DNA of 5,267 nucleotides from Bacillota bacterium (GTDB lineage Bacteria; Bacillota; GCA-003054495; Carboxydocellales; JAJZTU01), in the NCBI GenBank assembly GCA_021848765.1, contig JAJZTU010000242.1:1-5267 (forward strand). Reading direction: 5' to 3'. Made by a program: the position numbers and the translations under genes. The notes under the pieces are model-generated. The model worked only from the letters and a program-made list of their open reading frames with translations, ran no database searches and was not told the origin of the DNA. Shown one piece after another: positions 3,212-5,267 of this stretch (position 1 is the first letter of the stretch; each line of letters begins with the position of its first letter).

Positions 3212-5081
3212 CGTTATCTCCCCCCATCACTGGAATTTCAATCGCTACCCGGGTTCCCTCCGGCCCTGAATTGACGGTCAAAGTGCCACCGATTATTTCC
3301 GCCCGCTCCTTCATGCCCTCCAGACCGTAGTGGCCTCCATGCACCCTGTCTTGCTTTACCTCCTGGCCGGATTTAATACCTCGGCCGTTATCTTCAATAA
3401 TAATTAACCAACTGGCGGGCATTTTTACAAAGGAAACACTGGCCAGGGATGCTTTCGCGTGTTTGCGGACATTGTGTAGAGCCTCCTGAATGATCCGGAC
3501 TAGCTGCAACTCTACTGCAGGTGAAAACTTAAGTTTTGCTTCCGGGCTATTTAACCTGACCTCAATATTATTCTGCCAGCCAAACTCATCAAGGTAACGC
3601 CGGACAAAATCTACCAAATCAGTACCCTGTGGCAGCGCTACTTTTAAGTTGGCAATAGCAGTCCTGGTCTCCTGGTATAAGTCCTTAATCACCTGTCTTA
3701 AATCTGCAATCTCTGCCACTGCCTTTTCCGGTTCCCTGTTATTAATTAAATCAATAACATACTTGGTCCGGATGTTCAGGTAACCTAAACCCTGGGATAG
3801 GCCATCATGAATTTCCCGGGCAAGCCGGAACCGCTCACCTAAAATAGCGCTGTCCCGGACCTTTTCATACAACTGGAGATTCTCGATGACCACTGCAGCC
3901 TGATGGGCCAGGGCGCTTAACAGCACCTTTTCATCCTCTGTAAACCGGTGCCCCCGCCGAAAGCCGATCATTAAAGCGCCGAACACCTGACCCCGAAAAT
4001 GCATAGGCGCTGCCATAGCTGATTTAATCTGCTCATTAACTAAATTGGGGAACTCTTCCTGATTCCAGGGGTCAGCTAAATCCAGGTCTTCTAAAACCAC
4101 CGGGTGGCCTGAGGAAACCACCCTCCCGGATAATCCCTCTCCGGCCTTTAACCTCGGATCATTAAGACTGTCACCTTGGCTGGCTTGATCCTGCAGGATG
4201 CTGCCATGCCTGGCCTTAATGTAAACTTCCTTTTTTTCTTCATCATAAAGGGACCAGGCCGCAAAATCCGCGCCAAACAACCGGCGGGTCTTCCCCAGCA
4301 CAGAACCCAGGTTTTTATCGACTTCCAGCAGGCTTAACAGTTCCATTCCGATTTCGGACAGTTCTTCCGCCTGCCAGCGCCCTTTTTCAATCTCGGTCAG
4401 TAACCTGGAGTTCTCCACCGCTACAGCCACCTGGCCGGAAAGGCTCTGCAGGGATTTTAGCTCATGGGAGTCCAAACCGTCTGCACCTGCTTTTACCAAA
4501 ACAAAAACCCCACATAACTTGTCCTCCGCAAAAATTGGCACGCCAACCAGGATAAGGCGGTTTGTTACCGTTCTGCTATCATCCCGGTAACTTTTTACCA
4601 CCAATTTTAGCTGTTGAAAAACCTGGTCCTCAAGCTGAGCAAGGGCATCGGTGAGATTTAAATCATCCTGGCCTGCGAAGTTTACGACCAGGGTATCCCT
4701 GTCCTCCCGGAGGATAGTAATCCGGCTGCAGGTAGCTGACATAAACCGGCAGGCTTTTTCCGCTACCGCAGCCAGAATAGATTCCAAATCTTTTAAATTT
4801 GAAATATCCTGGCTAATCCGGTAAATGGACTCCATTTCCTCTTCATGAGGTTTTTGCTTAAACAGCAGCTCCTCACTCAACTCCTTGGTATAGGTAAAGA
4901 TTTTATTGGAAAAAACAGCCACACCCAGCATCAGCAGAGTAACAGAAAACAGATTCTCCTGCCATCCGGGAAAAGTCTCTTCCACTAATTCGTGAAAGGG
5001 ATAGTGGGCCAGGTACTCAAAGGCTCCGATGAAAATGGCGGTGGGTATTATGAAGAGCCAGCGCAGGCGGCGAAAGTTCAT
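3183..5081 (-). CDS. Membrane-anchored GAF-domain sensor histidine kinase (HisKA_3/NarX-type catalytic core)
   Basis: This 632-aa sensor kinase would phosphorylate the overlapping NarL-type regulator. Two hydrophobic segments (about 6-25 and 43-62) with a short loop between anchor it; the loop of about 17 residues is too small to be a real extracellular sensor. A helical stretch (65-90) leads into a first GAF-like domain (about 90-228) and a second, clearer one (about 240-403, with GEGLSGRVV and GQVFGALMIGF). The HisKA_3 dimerisation segment carries phosphoacceptor His425 in REIHDGLSQ. The ATPase domain has the N box (EALHNVRKHAK, Asn537), the G1 box DNGRG (564-568), a G2-like GLEGM (586-590) and GPEGT (606-610). 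It appears catalytically intact. Sensing is therefore likely cytoplasmic through the GAF domains. Only three cysteines (111, 118, 190) are present and no iron-sulfur or haem motif is obvious, so the signal is unknown. ATG at 5081 follows AAGGGAG (5089-5095) by seven bases. Confidence 0.95.
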   Translation of the reverse strand: MNFRRLRWLFIIPTAIFIGAFEYLAHYPFHELVEETFPGWQENLFSVTLLMLGVAVFSNKIFTYTKELSEELLFKQKPHEEEMESIYRISQDISNLKDLESILAAVAEKACRFMSATCSRITILREDRDTLVVNFAGQDDLNLTDALAQLEDQVFQQLKLVVKSYRDDSRTVTNRLILVGVPIFAEDKLCGVFVLVKAGADGLDSHELKSLQSLSGQVAVAVENSRLLTEIEKGRWQAEELSEIGMELLSLLEVDKNLGSVLGKTRRLFGADFAAWSLYDEEKKEVYIKARHGSILQDQASQGDSLNDPRLKAGEGLSGRVVSSGHPVVLEDLDLADPWNQEEFPNLVNEQIKSAMAAPMHFRGQVFGALMIGFRRGHRFTEDEKVLLSALAHQAAVVIENLQLYEKVRDSAILGERFRLAREIHDGLSQGLGYLNIRTKYVIDLINNREPEKAVAEIADLRQVIKDLYQETRTAIANLKVALPQGTDLVDFVRRYLDEFGWQNNIEVRLNSPEAKLKFSPAVELQLVRIIQEALHNVRKHAKASLASVSFVKMPASWLIIIEDNGRGIKSGQEVKQDRVHGGHYGLEGMKERAEIIGGTLTVNSGPEGTRVAIEIPVMGGDNGGSYQSADS

Positions 5082-5108
5082 CCTATTGCTCCCTTCGGGT
5101 GCCTTTAG

Positions 5109-5143
5109 AGTATAGTTATATTAATAATCTCAAATTTTTCGAC
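5109..5143 (-). promoter_or_regulatory. Candidate promoter region of the two-component operon with GTCGAAAAATT element
   Basis: The minus strand has TATACT (5114 to 5109) as a possible -10, without a recognisable -35 at 17 bases. Just upstream of where a -35 would lie is GTCGAAAAATT (5133-5143), identical over 11 bases to 2216-2226. The heptamer here is GGTCGAA, one base off the 0A-box consensus. Activator-dependent promoters often lack a good -35, but this assignment is tentative. Confidence 0.3.
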
Positions 5144-5222
5144 CTTTTTCTATAGTTTCTCCCAAAAATTTTAAATGTAATAGCTGCTAATTCTGGTCCG
5201 TTACCCCTTGTTGTTCCAGAAG

Positions 5223-5264
5223 TTAGTTGCTACCATTGCGAAACATTTAGTTGCCGGCATTGCT
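5223..5264. repeat. Imperfect 18-bp direct repeats upstream of the kinase operon
   Basis: Two 18-base units, 5223-5240 and 5247-5264, are 24 bp apart and match at 14 of 18 positions. They share TTAGTTGC and CATTGC, with three differing bases in between and one at the end. They lie about 110-150 bases upstream of the candidate promoter. The array may continue beyond the window. Possible roles include operator sites or the remnant of a neighbouring element. Confidence 0.5.
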
Positions 5265-5267
5265 AAA

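Overview
All genes lie on the minus strand. The window reads as a chromosomal segment of a low-to-medium GC Gram-positive bacterium. Supporting signs are strong AGGAGG-type ribosome binding sites, frequent TTG/GTG starts, a Spo0A-box-like heptamer, and a split cytochrome b6/subunit IV with a Rieske protein of the Firmicute/heliobacterial type. A Peptococcaceae or Desulfotomaculum-like anaerobe is my best inference, but nothing here proves the genus.

In transcription order (right to left): 5267-5082 is the upstream region of a two-component operon, with an imperfect 18-nt direct repeat at the window edge and a candidate promoter. 5081-3183 encodes a membrane-anchored histidine kinase with two GAF-like domains. 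It overlaps by 29 nt a NarL/LuxR-family response regulator (3211-2558). A hairpin terminator (about 2510-2549), apparently built from a tandem duplication of a palindromic segment, follows. Next is a long gene-free stretch (2557-2056). It contains a perfect TATAAT -10 element, about 250 nt of structured-looking sequence, a strong intrinsic terminator (about 2181-2210), and a second promoter region.

Then comes a menaquinol:cytochrome c reductase (bc/b6f-type) operon: a 66-aa two-helix membrane protein of unknown function, the Rieske iron-sulfur protein, cytochrome b6 and cytochrome b subunit IV. The last runs off the left edge. Rieske and cytochrome b6 both start at TTG. Spacings of 13, 3 and 38 nt indicate a single transcript. 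Together the three recognisable subunits form the quinol-oxidising core of a proton-translocating complex. The c-type cytochrome partner is not in the window.

The most interesting region is 2181-2450. Its minus-strand RNA would begin just after a TATAAT box. Its 5' end can pair over 10 bp with the segment that also forms the 5' arm of the terminator, and a second copy of that segment lies 44 nt upstream. This is the architecture of a terminator/antiterminator switch in front of the respiratory operon, or of a free-standing structured small RNA. I recognise no known riboswitch class in it.
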